From Myxococcales bacterium (lineage in GTDB: Bacteria > Myxococcota_A > Polyangia > Polyangiales > Polyangiaceae): 64,000 nt of DNA. Each line of letters begins with the position of its first letter. Within the stretch, counting starts at the first letter, position 1. Below are positions 41,222 to 48,875 of this stretch, piece by piece. The notes under the pieces were generated by a model that ran no database searches, was not told where the DNA came from, and worked only from the letters and a program-made list of their open reading frames with translations. Location: positions 1,116,001-1,180,000 of the forward strand of contig JADJQX010000006.1 in the NCBI GenBank assembly GCA_016712525.1, given 5' to 3'. The position numbers and the translations under genes were made by a program.

Positions 41222-42435
41222 GACGCCGTCTCTTCCCCGGTTGGCTCCTCTTCGGGCGGAATGAACCCGGCCTGGAGCTCGACCTCGGGATCGAAGCCCT
41301 CGACCTCGTCCCGAAGCTCCGCAACGAGTGTGCGCGCCTTGGCGAAGTCGTCGGCGTCGACGGCTCGTTGGAGCGCGATGATCTTCGTCGCTACCTCGCT
41401 TGGGCGACCGCTGTCTCCGAAGGCGCTCTCGAGGATGCTGTTCGTGTCTCGCTTCCAGGTCCCCGCGTCGAGCGGCTTCTGCGCGAACCCCTCGAGGAGC
41501 CGCACGCTGCGTCGATGGACGCTCGAGAGCACCTGCGGCGAGTGAGTGGAGACGACGAGCTGCGCGTTGGGGAAGGCCGCGCGCAGGCGGCCGAGGATCT
41601 GGCGCTGGAGGCCCGGGTGGAGGTGCAGCTCGAGCTCGTCGACGAGCACGATCACCTCGCGCTCGAGCGGCGCCGGATCGTCCGGGGCGATTTGCACCAT
41701 GCGCCGCGCCAAGTCGCCGGCCATCGCCACGAGGCACTTCTCGCCGTCGGAGAGCTGTGAGACGTCGAGGGTCTCTCCGCCTCGCTCGATCACCATGCGC
41801 TGCGGGCGCCGCTCGATCCGAAGGCTCTTGCCGCCCGGAAAGAGCCTCTCGATCGCCTCACGGACGAACGAGAGGCGCGCGTGGAGGACGCCGTCCGCAG
41901 GTGGGCGAAGTCGCTCCTCGTTCTCGAGATCCTCTTCACGGCGGTACCACTCGAAGAACCCGCGGAAGTTGCTCGCGCCGTCCTCGAGCGCGCCGTCGTA
42001 CGCGGCGAACGCGTCGAAGGCTGTCTCGTCCTCACTCGCGTGGATGCGCGACGGGATGTCGAGGGCGCTGCGGTTGGTCGGGAAGTAGAGGGCGAGCGGA
42101 GGAGATCCCGACTTTGCTGGGATCGCCCCTTGGATGCTGGCGCTCGGGTCGGAGGTCGCCGTCCACGATCCAGTCTCGTTCCCTTGTGAGACTCCGACCG
42201 TCACCCTAGCGACGGTCGCGCCGAGGCGCACGTCGCGACGCCTGGGGTGAGCGTCGGTCCACGCTCCCTCGCGGTGCAGGGCGTGCACCTGCGAGAGCAT
42301 CATGGCGATCGCGTCGAGGATGCTGGTCTTGCCGGCGCCGTTGACGCCTACGAGCACCGTCACGTCCGGCTCGAAGGTGAGGTCGAGCGAGGCGAAACCG
42401 CGGAAGTCCGTCAGCGACAGGGACGTGAGGCGCAT
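41218..42435 (-). CDS. ptuA: PtuA-like AAA/ABC-type ATPase (Septu-type defence)
   Basis: About 405 aa. It opens MRLTSLSLTDFRGFASLDLTF, the usual start of SMC/RecF-like ATPases. Walker A is GVNGAGKT (30-37), signature LSDGE (228-232), Walker B VIVLVDELEL with Asp266/Glu267, D-loop HLHPG, and H-loop STHSP (His298). It is shorter than well-studied PtuA proteins and lacks a TOPRIM domain. The GTGA overlap with the HNH gene fixes the pair as ptuA-ptuB. The PtuAB complex is thought to sense phage and release nuclease activity; the trigger is unknown. Codons are somewhat less GC-extreme than in housekeeping neighbours, in keeping with transfer. A 42-bp repeat array lies just upstream. Confidence 0.75.
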   Translation of the reverse strand: MRLTSLSLTDFRGFASLDLTFEPDVTVLVGVNGAGKTSILDAIAMMLSQVHALHREGAWTDAHPRRRDVRLGATVARVTVGVSQGNETGSWTATSDPSASIQGAIPAKSGSPPLALYFPTNRSALDIPSRIHASEDETAFDAFAAYDGALEDGASNFRGFFEWYRREEDLENEERLRPPADGVLHARLSFVREAIERLFPGGKSLRIERRPQRMVIERGGETLDVSQLSDGEKCLVAMAGDLARRMVQIAPDDPAPLEREVIVLVDELELHLHPGLQRQILGRLRAAFPNAQLVVSTHSPQVLSSVHRRSVRLLEGFAQKPLDAGTWKRDTNSILESAFGDSGRPSEVATKIIALQRAVDADDFAKARTLVAELRDEVEGFDPEVELQAGFIPPEEEPTGEETAS

Positions 42436-42548
42436 GGCCTCGACACGCTACCAGAGGCCGCGCACGCACTCCGCGGCCCTCGCGAGAGGAGCGATCTGGC
42501 GACCGGAGGCGAGCCAGAGAGGGGCGGTCCAGCCATCTCTCGCTCCAC

Positions 42549-42815
42549 CCAACCCCGACCGCGTCCCTCCCCAAAAATCTCCCCACCCACCCGGTCGCGA
42601 CCGGCCCTCGACCCAAAAATCTGCCCCTTCACCCGGTCGCGACCGCCTCTGTGCGCAAAAATCTCGCCTCCAACCCGGTCGCGACCGGCCTCTGACGCAG
42701 ATTTTTCGCCTCCAACCCGGTCGCGACCGCCTCGACGGCCAAAAATCTGGGCTCGGACCCGGTCGCGACCGGCTTTTTCTGCGGAAATCTGCGTGTTGGC
42801 CCGGTTCGTGGCGGG
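42549..42815. repeat. 42-bp-phased palindrome and A-tract tandem array
   Basis: The 12-mer palindrome CGGTCGCGACCG occurs five times, starting at 42592, 42634, 42676, 42718 and 42760, exactly 42 nt apart, with degenerate copies one period to each side (42549 region and 42802). A second box, CAAAAATCT, starts 20 nt before each palindrome (42572, 42614, 42656, 42740; 42782 as CGGAAATCT). In the unit at 42698 the box is present in inverted orientation (CAGATTTTT) without changing the phase. The sequence between boxes varies. The array lies between ptuA and the next gene and is not clearly part of any protein. Confidence 0.85.
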
Positions 42816-42866
42816 CTGCTGAGCACCTGCCGGCGTCTCCGTCCCCATGTGCGCGAAACGAAACGA

Positions 42867-42890
42867 GGCGGAGCCCTCGCGAGCCCCGCC
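42867..42890 (-). terminator. GNRA-loop hairpin terminator
   Basis: On the minus strand GGCGGGGCTC-GCGA-GGGCTCCGCC forms a 10-bp stem (two wobbles) closed by a GCGA tetraloop and followed by TCGTTTCGTTTCG. It lies 23 nt after the stop of the minus-strand gene at 42914, as its terminator should. Confidence 0.6.
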
Positions 42891-42913
42891 CCGTCGTTGC
42901 CGTCGGCAGTCGG

Positions 42914-43681
42914 TCAGTCGGTGGGGCCGGGCTCGCCTTCGGGGGCCTTCTCGGGGGCGGCGGCCTTGGGGCGGCGGGCCTTGGCGGTCTCGGCCTCGAG
43001 CGGGCCGAGCACGTCGGCGCGCGTCTCCGCGGAGGGGGCCGAGAGCTCGAAGACGGTCGTCAGCGCGGACACGGCGGCGATCCACGCGTTGCGCGCGGCG
43101 ACGGCGTCGGTGCCCTTCGACTCGGCGGGCGTGGCGGCGAGGCGCGTGCGTTCGGTCTCGGTGCGACCGAGCTCCTTCGCGATCTTCTTCCAGCGCGCGA
43201 CGTCGTCGGCGAGGGTGCCGTCGGGCGTGGAGATCGAGGCGAGCGTGGCGAGGTGCACGTCGGTGAGGCGCTGGTCGACGAGCGTGGCCTGGCCGGCCTC
43301 TTCTTTGTAGCTGGCTTGCGCGGCGGCGAAGCCTGCAGGGAACACGGCGCGGCCGGCCTCGAGGTACGCCTCGGCCTGCTCGGGGGACTGGGACGCATCG
43401 GAGAGCGCGGTGCACACACCGAAGATGCGGCGCACGTACGCGTCGTGATCGCGATCGAGCTCGACGCACCGATCGCTCAGCGCCTTGAGCTGGGCTTCAC
43501 GGGCGCCGTTGCCCGTGCGGCCCTCGATGGCCTCGAGCGCCTCGTGGGCCGTGGCGACGAGAGGCACGAGGCCGGCCGTCGAGGGCAGGGCCATGAGCGC
43601 GGTGTGCGCCTTTCGCCGCGGCGTGACCATCTCGGCCGAGATGTGGATCATCTCGGCGCTGCTGAGCGACTTGAAGTTCAT
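42914..43681 (-). CDS. Helical protein of unknown function
   Basis: About 255 aa, not recognised. It has no signal peptide or membrane segment. The sequence is almost entirely helical, with ELDRDHDAYVRRIFGVCTALSD, EQAEAYLEAGRAVFPAGFAAAQASYKEEAG and RLTDVHLATLASISTPDGTLADDVARWKKIAKELGR, suggesting a four-helix or longer bundle. A Pro/Ala/Lys-rich tail follows. It lies in the defence region between the Septu-like pair and the second ATPase pair. Its codons look like ordinary chromosomal genes. Its relation to defence is not shown. Confidence 0.65.
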   Translation of the reverse strand: MNFKSLSSAEMIHISAEMVTPRRKAHTALMALPSTAGLVPLVATAHEALEAIEGRTGNGAREAQLKALSDRCVELDRDHDAYVRRIFGVCTALSDASQSPEQAEAYLEAGRAVFPAGFAAAQASYKEEAGQATLVDQRLTDVHLATLASISTPDGTLADDVARWKKIAKELGRTETERTRLAATPAESKGTDAVAARNAWIAAVSALTTVFELSAPSAETRADVLGPLEAETAKARRPKAAAPEKAPEGEPGPTD

Positions 43682-43842
43682 CGAGCACCGTCCTCCCGTG
43701 GAAAAAAGAAGGGGCGATGTCCCTCACCACCCCCCTTGGGCTCGAACATTAAGCGTGGTGAATAGGCGTGTCGAGGGGGAAAAGGGCTCGGGTGGCCCGG
43801 GAGGCAAGCCGGTCGCGCCAGTGTCGCCCGTGACTGAACCCT

Positions 43843-43859
43843 GGCCCTCCAAGAGGGCC
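43843..43859 (+). other. Small hairpin before the second ATPase gene
   Basis: GGCCCTC-CAA-GAGGGCC, a perfect 7-bp stem with a 3-nt loop, ending 22 nt upstream of the ATPase ATG (43882). AAGGTGG close to the ATG can serve as ribosome binding site. The stem may affect translation or transcript ends; there is no T-run. Confidence 0.4.
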
Positions 43860-43881
43860 GAGCACGCGATAAGGTGGCGCC

Positions 43882-44991
43882 ATGGTCCTCACGCGGCTTA
43901 CGGTCGAGAACTTCACGGTCTTCGGGCCCGGGCGGACGACGTTTGACCTCTCGAGCGGGGTGAACGTGCTGGTCGGCGAGAACGGCACGGGCAAGACACA
44001 CCTGCTCAAGCTCGTGTACGTCCTGTCGCGTGTGAGCGAGGAGCACGGGCGTCGGCAGGTAGCGGCCGCACCGCGACCGCATACGAACCTCGCCCGACCC
44101 GAGTCGAGCGACCCCGATCAAGGAGCCACGCAGAACGAGGGAATCGACCGGTGGATCGCGACTGATTTGAACGAGGTCTTCTTGCCCGATTCGCTAGGAA
44201 GCTTCGCACACCGGAGCGGCGAACCTTGCGTGATCTCGGCGGAGTGGGGGCGCGACGTGGCCGTCTGGATCAACATCGGCAAAGACGGCCGGATCGGGGC
44301 GACGCTCCGAGGCCAGCACCGTGGTGCGCAGCCCTCCCTGTTCTTGCCCTCGCGCGAGCTGCTCACGATTTACCCGGGTTTCGCGGCGGCTTGGCTCCGT
44401 CGTGAGTCGTCCTTCGATCGGACGTACCTCGATCTGTGTTTGGCGCTCGGCCTGCGCCCCCTGCGGCCCGAAGCTCGCGCGGGGGCCATCGAGGACCTCG
44501 CGACCGTGCTCGAAGGTACGTTGAAGGGCCCCGTGACCATGGAGGGGGACCGCTTCTACCAGCAGCAGCCCAGAGGCCCCATGGAGGTGACCATGGTGGG
44601 CGAGGGCGACCGGAAGATCGCGATGCTCGCGTACCTCTTGCGGAACGGGTCCCTCGCTCCGGGAGGGCTCCTCGCGTGGGACGAGCCGGAGGCGAGCCTT
44701 AACCCGAAGCGGGCGAACCTGATGAGCAAGGTCGCGTTCGACCTCGCACGGGCAGGGATTCAAGTCGTCCTCTCGACGCACGACTACGCGCTCTGCTCCG
44801 AGCTCGACCTCGCGGCGAAGAGAGGCTCCGAAGAGAAGCTCGCGTTCTTCGGTTTGAAAGAGGGCGACCGTCACGTCGAGGTGGAGCGCTCCCCGAGCTT
44901 CCTCGGCCTCAAGGGGAATCCCATCCTCGAAGCCTTCGCGGACATCTATGACCGCGAAGAGGCATGGCACCGAGGCGAGGGCGCGCCGTGA
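43882..44991 (+). CDS. ABC-type/AAA ATPase of a candidate two-gene defence pair
   Basis: About 369 aa. It starts MVLTRLTVENFTVFGPGRTTFDL, like RecF/OLD-type ATPases. Walker A is GENGTGKT (32-39), a degenerate signature EGDRK (241-245), Walker B GGLLAWDEPEASLNP with Asp267/Glu268, and H-loop STHDYA (His300). There is no TOPRIM domain. It is not a close relative of the Septu-like ATPase at 41218. The stop overlaps the GTG of a small protein with a PD-(D/E)xK signature. ATPase plus coupled nuclease is a common plan of anti-phage systems, but I cannot match this pair to a named one. Codons contain more A/T in third position than most of the window. Confidence 0.7.
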   Translation: MVLTRLTVENFTVFGPGRTTFDLSSGVNVLVGENGTGKTHLLKLVYVLSRVSEEHGRRQVAAAPRPHTNLARPESSDPDQGATQNEGIDRWIATDLNEVFLPDSLGSFAHRSGEPCVISAEWGRDVAVWINIGKDGRIGATLRGQHRGAQPSLFLPSRELLTIYPGFAAAWLRRESSFDRTYLDLCLALGLRPLRPEARAGAIEDLATVLEGTLKGPVTMEGDRFYQQQPRGPMEVTMVGEGDRKIAMLAYLLRNGSLAPGGLLAWDEPEASLNPKRANLMSKVAFDLARAGIQVVLSTHDYALCSELDLAAKRGSEEKLAFFGLKEGDRHVEVERSPSFLGLKGNPILEAFADIYDREEAWHRGEGAP

Positions 44992-45566
44992 AGCGACCGT
45001 TCGAGGGGGATGGGATACGCTTCGAGGTCGACGACGCAGAGTGGCAGGCCTTCGAGAAGTGGGACGCTACCTCGGCCTACCGCGCGGGGCTCGCGAAGCT
45101 CGACGGGTCGGCCGCCGTGGACTTTGTGGGGGTCAAGGCGGGCTCGATCCACTTCATCGAGGCCAAGGTGTACACGGGCACACCGAGCGAGCCCTACGCG
45201 CACGCCATCGAGAACAAGAAGGCTCAAGTCGAGTCGCTCCCGCACAAGGTCGCGTGCAAGGTGCGCGACACCATCGCAGGGCTCGTGGCCGCACATCGCT
45301 CAGCCGAGCCTCCCGAGAGGTGGCTCATGGCCTGCGTCGAAGCCATGAGGAACCCTGCGCGCGCCATGCGCGTCGTCGTGTGGATCGTGGAGCCGGACCG
45401 TCGGCCCGGCGAGCCCGAGACCAAGCGAAAGGCGAACCGCAAGAACCGAGACGACCGGATCCGAGCGGCGCTGAGCTGGCTCAAGGCGAAGGTGACCGTG
45501 CTCGACCCCTCGCGCGAGACCTGCGTTACGGAGCTCGACGTGCGTCGGTTGCCGATGTCGCCGTAA
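44988..45566 (+). CDS. Small protein with PD-(D/E)xK nuclease-like signature
   Basis: About 192 aa from GTG 44988, which overlaps the ATPase stop (GTGA); an upstream ATG at 44964 would add eight residues. The nuclease-like motif is Asp45 in AAVDFVGV, then 12 residues, then Glu58-Ala-Lys60 in SIHFIEAKVY, on predicted adjacent strands, as in PD-(D/E)xK enzymes. A helix with IENKKAQVESLPHKVACKV follows, and a strand MRVVVWIVEPD. The C-terminal part is Lys/Arg-rich (KRKANRKNRDDR). It would be the effector of the pair, cutting DNA or RNA. The assignment rests on the motif and context only. Confidence 0.55.
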   Translation: MKRPFEGDGIRFEVDDAEWQAFEKWDATSAYRAGLAKLDGSAAVDFVGVKAGSIHFIEAKVYTGTPSEPYAHAIENKKAQVESLPHKVACKVRDTIAGLVAAHRSAEPPERWLMACVEAMRNPARAMRVVVWIVEPDRRPGEPETKRKANRKNRDDRIRAALSWLKAKVTVLDPSRETCVTELDVRRLPMSP

Positions 45567-45690
45567 GTCCGCGCCCCGCGCTTCTCACGCACGCGTGACG
45601 CGAAGACATGGCCGCTAGCGCATACGTTGCGCGCGGGAGTCTCGCCGTCTCCCCGTGGCGCATTTCACTTGCGACCTTACATTCCACTTC

Positions 45691-46179
45691 ATGAAGGTCC
45701 GAATCCTCCTTGCGGTGCTCGTGGGCCTCGCGCTCGTCGCCGTAGTGGGGTCCGCGTCGGCCGAGCCCACGTCGGCGAAATACGTCGAGGGGAGGCTCCT
45801 CGCGCCGTGCTGCTACCAGCAGACGCTCGACATCCACGAGTCCGAGCTCGCCACCGCGCTGCGCGTCGAGATCGACGGCCGCGTCGCGCGGGGGGAGAGC
45901 GCCGCGGCCATCGAAGAGGACATGGTCGCCCGCTACGGCGAGCGCGTGCGCGCCGTGCCCAAGGGCGCCGAGCCGCGCGGGGCCATCACGATCGTGGGAG
46001 GCCTCGCCGTGCTCGCGTCGTTCCTTGGTATGCTCGGCCTCGTGCGCCGATGGTCGCGACGTGCGTCGAAAGAGAGCCCCGAGCCTGCGCGCTCGCGAGC
46101 ATCGAGCCGCACGACGGATGTCGCGCTCGACCAACGCATCGACGCCGATCTGCGCGCCCTCGACGACGCCAGCGCGTGA
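45691..46179 (+). CDS. CcmH-like protein with Cys-Cys motif
   Basis: About 162 aa from ATG 45691. The signal/membrane segment (about 5-25) is followed by VEGRLLAPCCYQQTLDIHESELATALRVEI and EEDMVARYGERVRAVP, the CcmH/NrfF pattern (C...Q.L ... LR..I ... RYG..V...P). Canonical CcmH has LRCxxCQNQ; here two adjacent Cys (CC) replace the CxxC pair. A second membrane helix lies near 105-125, then a Ser/Arg-rich cytosolic tail. CcmH reduces apocytochrome c thiols for haem attachment. With adjacent cysteines, redox chemistry may be altered or the role changed. No other ccm genes are near. Confidence 0.75.
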   Translation: MKVRILLAVLVGLALVAVVGSASAEPTSAKYVEGRLLAPCCYQQTLDIHESELATALRVEIDGRVARGESAAAIEEDMVARYGERVRAVPKGAEPRGAITIVGGLAVLASFLGMLGLVRRWSRRASKESPEPARSRASSRTTDVALDQRIDADLRALDDASA

Positions 46180-46307
46180 CAGGCACGCGAGGGAGAACCG
46201 ACGGCCCGCCGTTCGCCGCCCTTTGGGCTGGCACCCCCCACCTCCCTCGACCAACTCTCAGCGCTTTCTCAGGGGAGCGGCCCCTCGGGGCGGCCGTACC
46301 TCGCGTC

Positions 46308-46979
46308 ATGCGCCACGCACGGAACGACGTCCCGAACCGAACCGCCCTCGCTCTCGCCTCCACCCTGATCGTCGTGTGTGCCCTCTCAGGCTGCGGGACC
46401 GCCGGTGACCCCGTAGGCCCGCAGACCCCGTGCGTGGGAGACGCCACCCCGTCGCCGACGGGGCCGACCTCGGAAGCGCCCGCGCCTCACCCCGGCGCGA
46501 GCACGACGGATGGCGGTGACGCTGGGGCGGCCGAACCGGAGGCTGCCGATGGCTCCGAACCGGGCGTCGGCGCGTTCAAGCCGTGGGCGATGGCCGCGGG
46601 GGATGCGCGGCTCGAACCTAGCCTCACCCACGATGCCGTCGTCGTCGTGCGTCCGGGGGCCTCGATCACGCTCGAGCTTCTGGCATCTTTCCAGGCAGCG
46701 TCGAGCTCCTACCGCGTCGTCACGGCCCTCCGCCCGGTCACCAATCCGGGCTCCGGCGCCCCGTGGGAGACGTCGCGCTGGGCGGTCGGGGTCAACCCGA
46801 CCACGCCGAATCCGCTGTCGATCGTGAGCGGTGGGGCGGTCTCGATCTACGTCGACGTGGGGTGCCCCTCCGGCGCCGAGTCCGAGGAGGTCGACCTCGT
46901 CGTCTCGCTGGTTCGGGAGGGCGCGTCGACCGGCACGCCGCGGAGCGTCGTCCTTCGCTTCGCGAAGAAGGCGATGTAG
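46308..46979 (+). CDS. Lipoprotein of unknown function
   Basis: About 223 aa from ATG 46308; the longer upstream extension has no signal. Lipobox is LSGC (about residues 26-29). A Pro/Thr/Asp-rich linker (to about 85) is followed by a beta-rich domain of about 130 residues with VVVVRPGASITLELLASFQ, WAVGVNPTTPNPLSIVSGG and EEVDLVVSLVREG, which looks like an Ig-like or jelly-roll fold. No family recognised. It is convergent with the lipoprotein pair at 47003-48639. Confidence 0.7.
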   Translation: MRHARNDVPNRTALALASTLIVVCALSGCGTAGDPVGPQTPCVGDATPSPTGPTSEAPAPHPGASTTDGGDAGAAEPEAADGSEPGVGAFKPWAMAAGDARLEPSLTHDAVVVVRPGASITLELLASFQAASSSYRVVTALRPVTNPGSGAPWETSRWAVGVNPTTPNPLSIVSGGAVSIYVDVGCPSGAESEEVDLVVSLVREGASTGTPRSVVLRFAKKAM

Positions 46980-47002
46980 CCGCGACCCCCGCGACGATCG
47001 TG

Positions 47003-47797
47003 TCACCCGCTCGCGAACACGAACCTGTACCTGTCGGCACCCTTCACGCTGCGCGTGAGCTCCGCCAGGGGCACGCCAGTGAGTTCGACGGGTGTCGGGC
47101 TTTGCGGAAGCGCCTCGAGCCCGATCGCTCCGAGCCACGCCTGCACGGCGACCGTGAGCGTCACCGTGCCGTTTCCTTGCACGTCGGCCGTCGTGAAGGG
47201 GCAGCCTTCGATGGCCGCGACGCCGTTCGTGACGAGCTCCGCGGCCGGCACACGCGCGCGGAGCTTGCGCACCTCGGCGCCCTTTTTTGCCTCTCCTTCG
47301 AGCAGCACCGCGGACCCCACAAGCTCGGGCGACGGGCCTCCGGCGGGGGCATCGACGAAGGCGACCCGCGCGCTCCTGTACATGCCGGAGACGCCGCTGC
47401 CCTCGCCGAGGGTCGCCCCCGCGAGCAGATCGACGACCGTGGGCACGAGGTACTCGCCGCGCGCCTCTCCGGCGACGTAGTGACCGGGGTGCGCGTGCGC
47501 CACCGGCACGAGCCGCGCGAAGGGCGATGGTCTCCGCCTCGGGGCGTGCGCGGCGAAGAGGGTCTCTCCCTCGAAGAAGGTGAGCGACGCGAGCGACACG
47601 AGCGCCCGCGAGAGGGAAACTTGCCAACCCTCCTTCGTGACGAACGTCGGCTCGACGCGGGCGACGCGCACCGCGAGCACGACGCGGCGCCCCGTGGTGC
47701 TGTCGGCCTCGGCCTCGCACGCGGCGAAGAGCGGGGCCGTGAGCGCCGCCGCGAGGAGCGATCGACGGGAGAGGGCGACCTTGGGCGGAGCGCTCAT
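47003..47797 (-). CDS. Tat- or Sec-type lipoprotein of a coupled pair
   Basis: About 264 aa. The N-terminus SRRSLLAAALTAPLFAAC contains an SRRSLL motif close to a Tat signal and a lipobox FAAC. The body is beta-rich with VAHAHPGHYVAGEARGEYLVP and VTLTVAVQAWLGAIGLEALP. It resembles the family found beside similar lipoproteins in myxobacteria, but I cannot name it. It is coupled to the preceding lipoprotein (ATGA overlap) and both keep a His-rich HAHPGHY stretch or EF-hand-like loop that could bind a metal. Confidence 0.68.
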   Translation of the reverse strand: MSAPPKVALSRRSLLAAALTAPLFAACEAEADSTTGRRVVLAVRVARVEPTFVTKEGWQVSLSRALVSLASLTFFEGETLFAAHAPRRRPSPFARLVPVAHAHPGHYVAGEARGEYLVPTVVDLLAGATLGEGSGVSGMYRSARVAFVDAPAGGPSPELVGSAVLLEGEAKKGAEVRKLRARVPAAELVTNGVAAIEGCPFTTADVQGNGTVTLTVAVQAWLGAIGLEALPQSPTPVELTGVPLAELTRSVKGADRYRFVFASG

Positions 47798-48639
47798 CGG
47801 GCCCGCGCGATGCACTCGCCCTCGCCTCGAAAGTGGCCGACCGTGCGCGTGAGGCCCGTCACGAAGGCGCCGAGGTCGGTCACGTCGGCCGCGCTCCCGG
47901 TGCCGTAGGGGCCGTTCTCTTTCGGGAGGCGCGCGAGCTTCACCGCCGCGAGCTCCGCGAGCGTCACCTCGCCGTCCTTGTTGGCGTCGGCGTCGGCGAG
48001 GTTTTGGAAACGGAGCTTCGCGTCGGGCGATTGGAGATCGTCGTAGAAGAAGTGGTCGCCGTGGATCGTGAGCTCGGCGTCGAGGCTGCCTCCGCTCGTC
48101 ACCACCACGCCGAGGACCTCTTGTCCCGACTCTTCGACCTTGCAGTCGTCGAAGAGCGTCTTCGTCGAGAAGCCCCACGAGAAGCGCTTCTGCTCGGCGC
48201 CCTTCTGCGCCTTGCCCTCCACGTAGATCGAGTAGCCGCCCTTCGTCATGAGGGCCTTGTCGGCATCGGTCGCGCCCTGCCCGAGCTCCGTCTCGGCCGT
48301 GACGGGTGTGATCATGAAGCTCACCTTCGTGTAGGCCTGCGCGGGAAGCGTGCCGGCTGCGAAGACGGGCTTGGGCGCGGGCACCACGTGGTTGAAGAGC
48401 CTCGGCTTTGGCATCCTGGCCTTCGAGGTCGTGCCATCCGAGACCTCGACCCCGTCGAGCACGACGAGGAACTTGTCGAAGGTGACACCCCAGCCATCCT
48501 CGAGCTCGGTCGAGGGGATGCCCTTCTCGATGTACTCCTCACCCCACGTCGAGAACGTGAGCTCCCCCTCCGCGGTGGAGCAGGCGAGGGCGGGGAGAAG
48601 GAGCGCGACCGAGGTCGCGGCGTGTCGGAGGAAGCGCAT
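47794..48639 (-). CDS. Lipoprotein with EF-hand-like loop, coupled to the next
   Basis: About 281 aa. Lipobox ALAC (about residues 17-20). It has STWGEEYIEKGIPSTELEDGWGVTFDKFLVVLDGVEV near the N-terminus, a beta-rich body, and a single EF-hand-like loop DADANKDGEVTLAEL (about 235-250), which suggests calcium binding. Two Cys lie near the middle and end. It is translated with the 264-aa lipoprotein. The pair's function is unknown. Confidence 0.7.
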   Translation of the reverse strand: MRFLRHAATSVALLLPALACSTAEGELTFSTWGEEYIEKGIPSTELEDGWGVTFDKFLVVLDGVEVSDGTTSKARMPKPRLFNHVVPAPKPVFAAGTLPAQAYTKVSFMITPVTAETELGQGATDADKALMTKGGYSIYVEGKAQKGAEQKRFSWGFSTKTLFDDCKVEESGQEVLGVVVTSGGSLDAELTIHGDHFFYDDLQSPDAKLRFQNLADADANKDGEVTLAELAAVKLARLPKENGPYGTGSAADVTDLGAFVTGLTRTVGHFRGEGECIARAR

Positions 48640-48875
48640 GGGTCTTCGGTAGCACGAAGTTTTGAGTTCGTGTCACGATCTCGGATGCGCCTGCCCAAAA
48701 GGGAAGCGAGCTCGGCCATGAGGCGTGGCGCGACCCGACCGCGACGGGGCACGGGAGAACAACGCGCCACCCGGCCGGGCGGTTGCACACCGTGCGTCTC
48801 TGGCGTCGCCCCACTACGCTCGTCCGCGCGCTCTGCGCCTTCCGGCCGCGGGGCACCGGGGGCGCGGGCTCCCTG

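Noticed and set aside
42549..42815. CRISPR array
   Set aside because: The period is exactly 42 nt with a conserved core of only 12 nt and a second conserved box inside the would-be spacer, one copy of which is inverted. There are no cas genes nearby.
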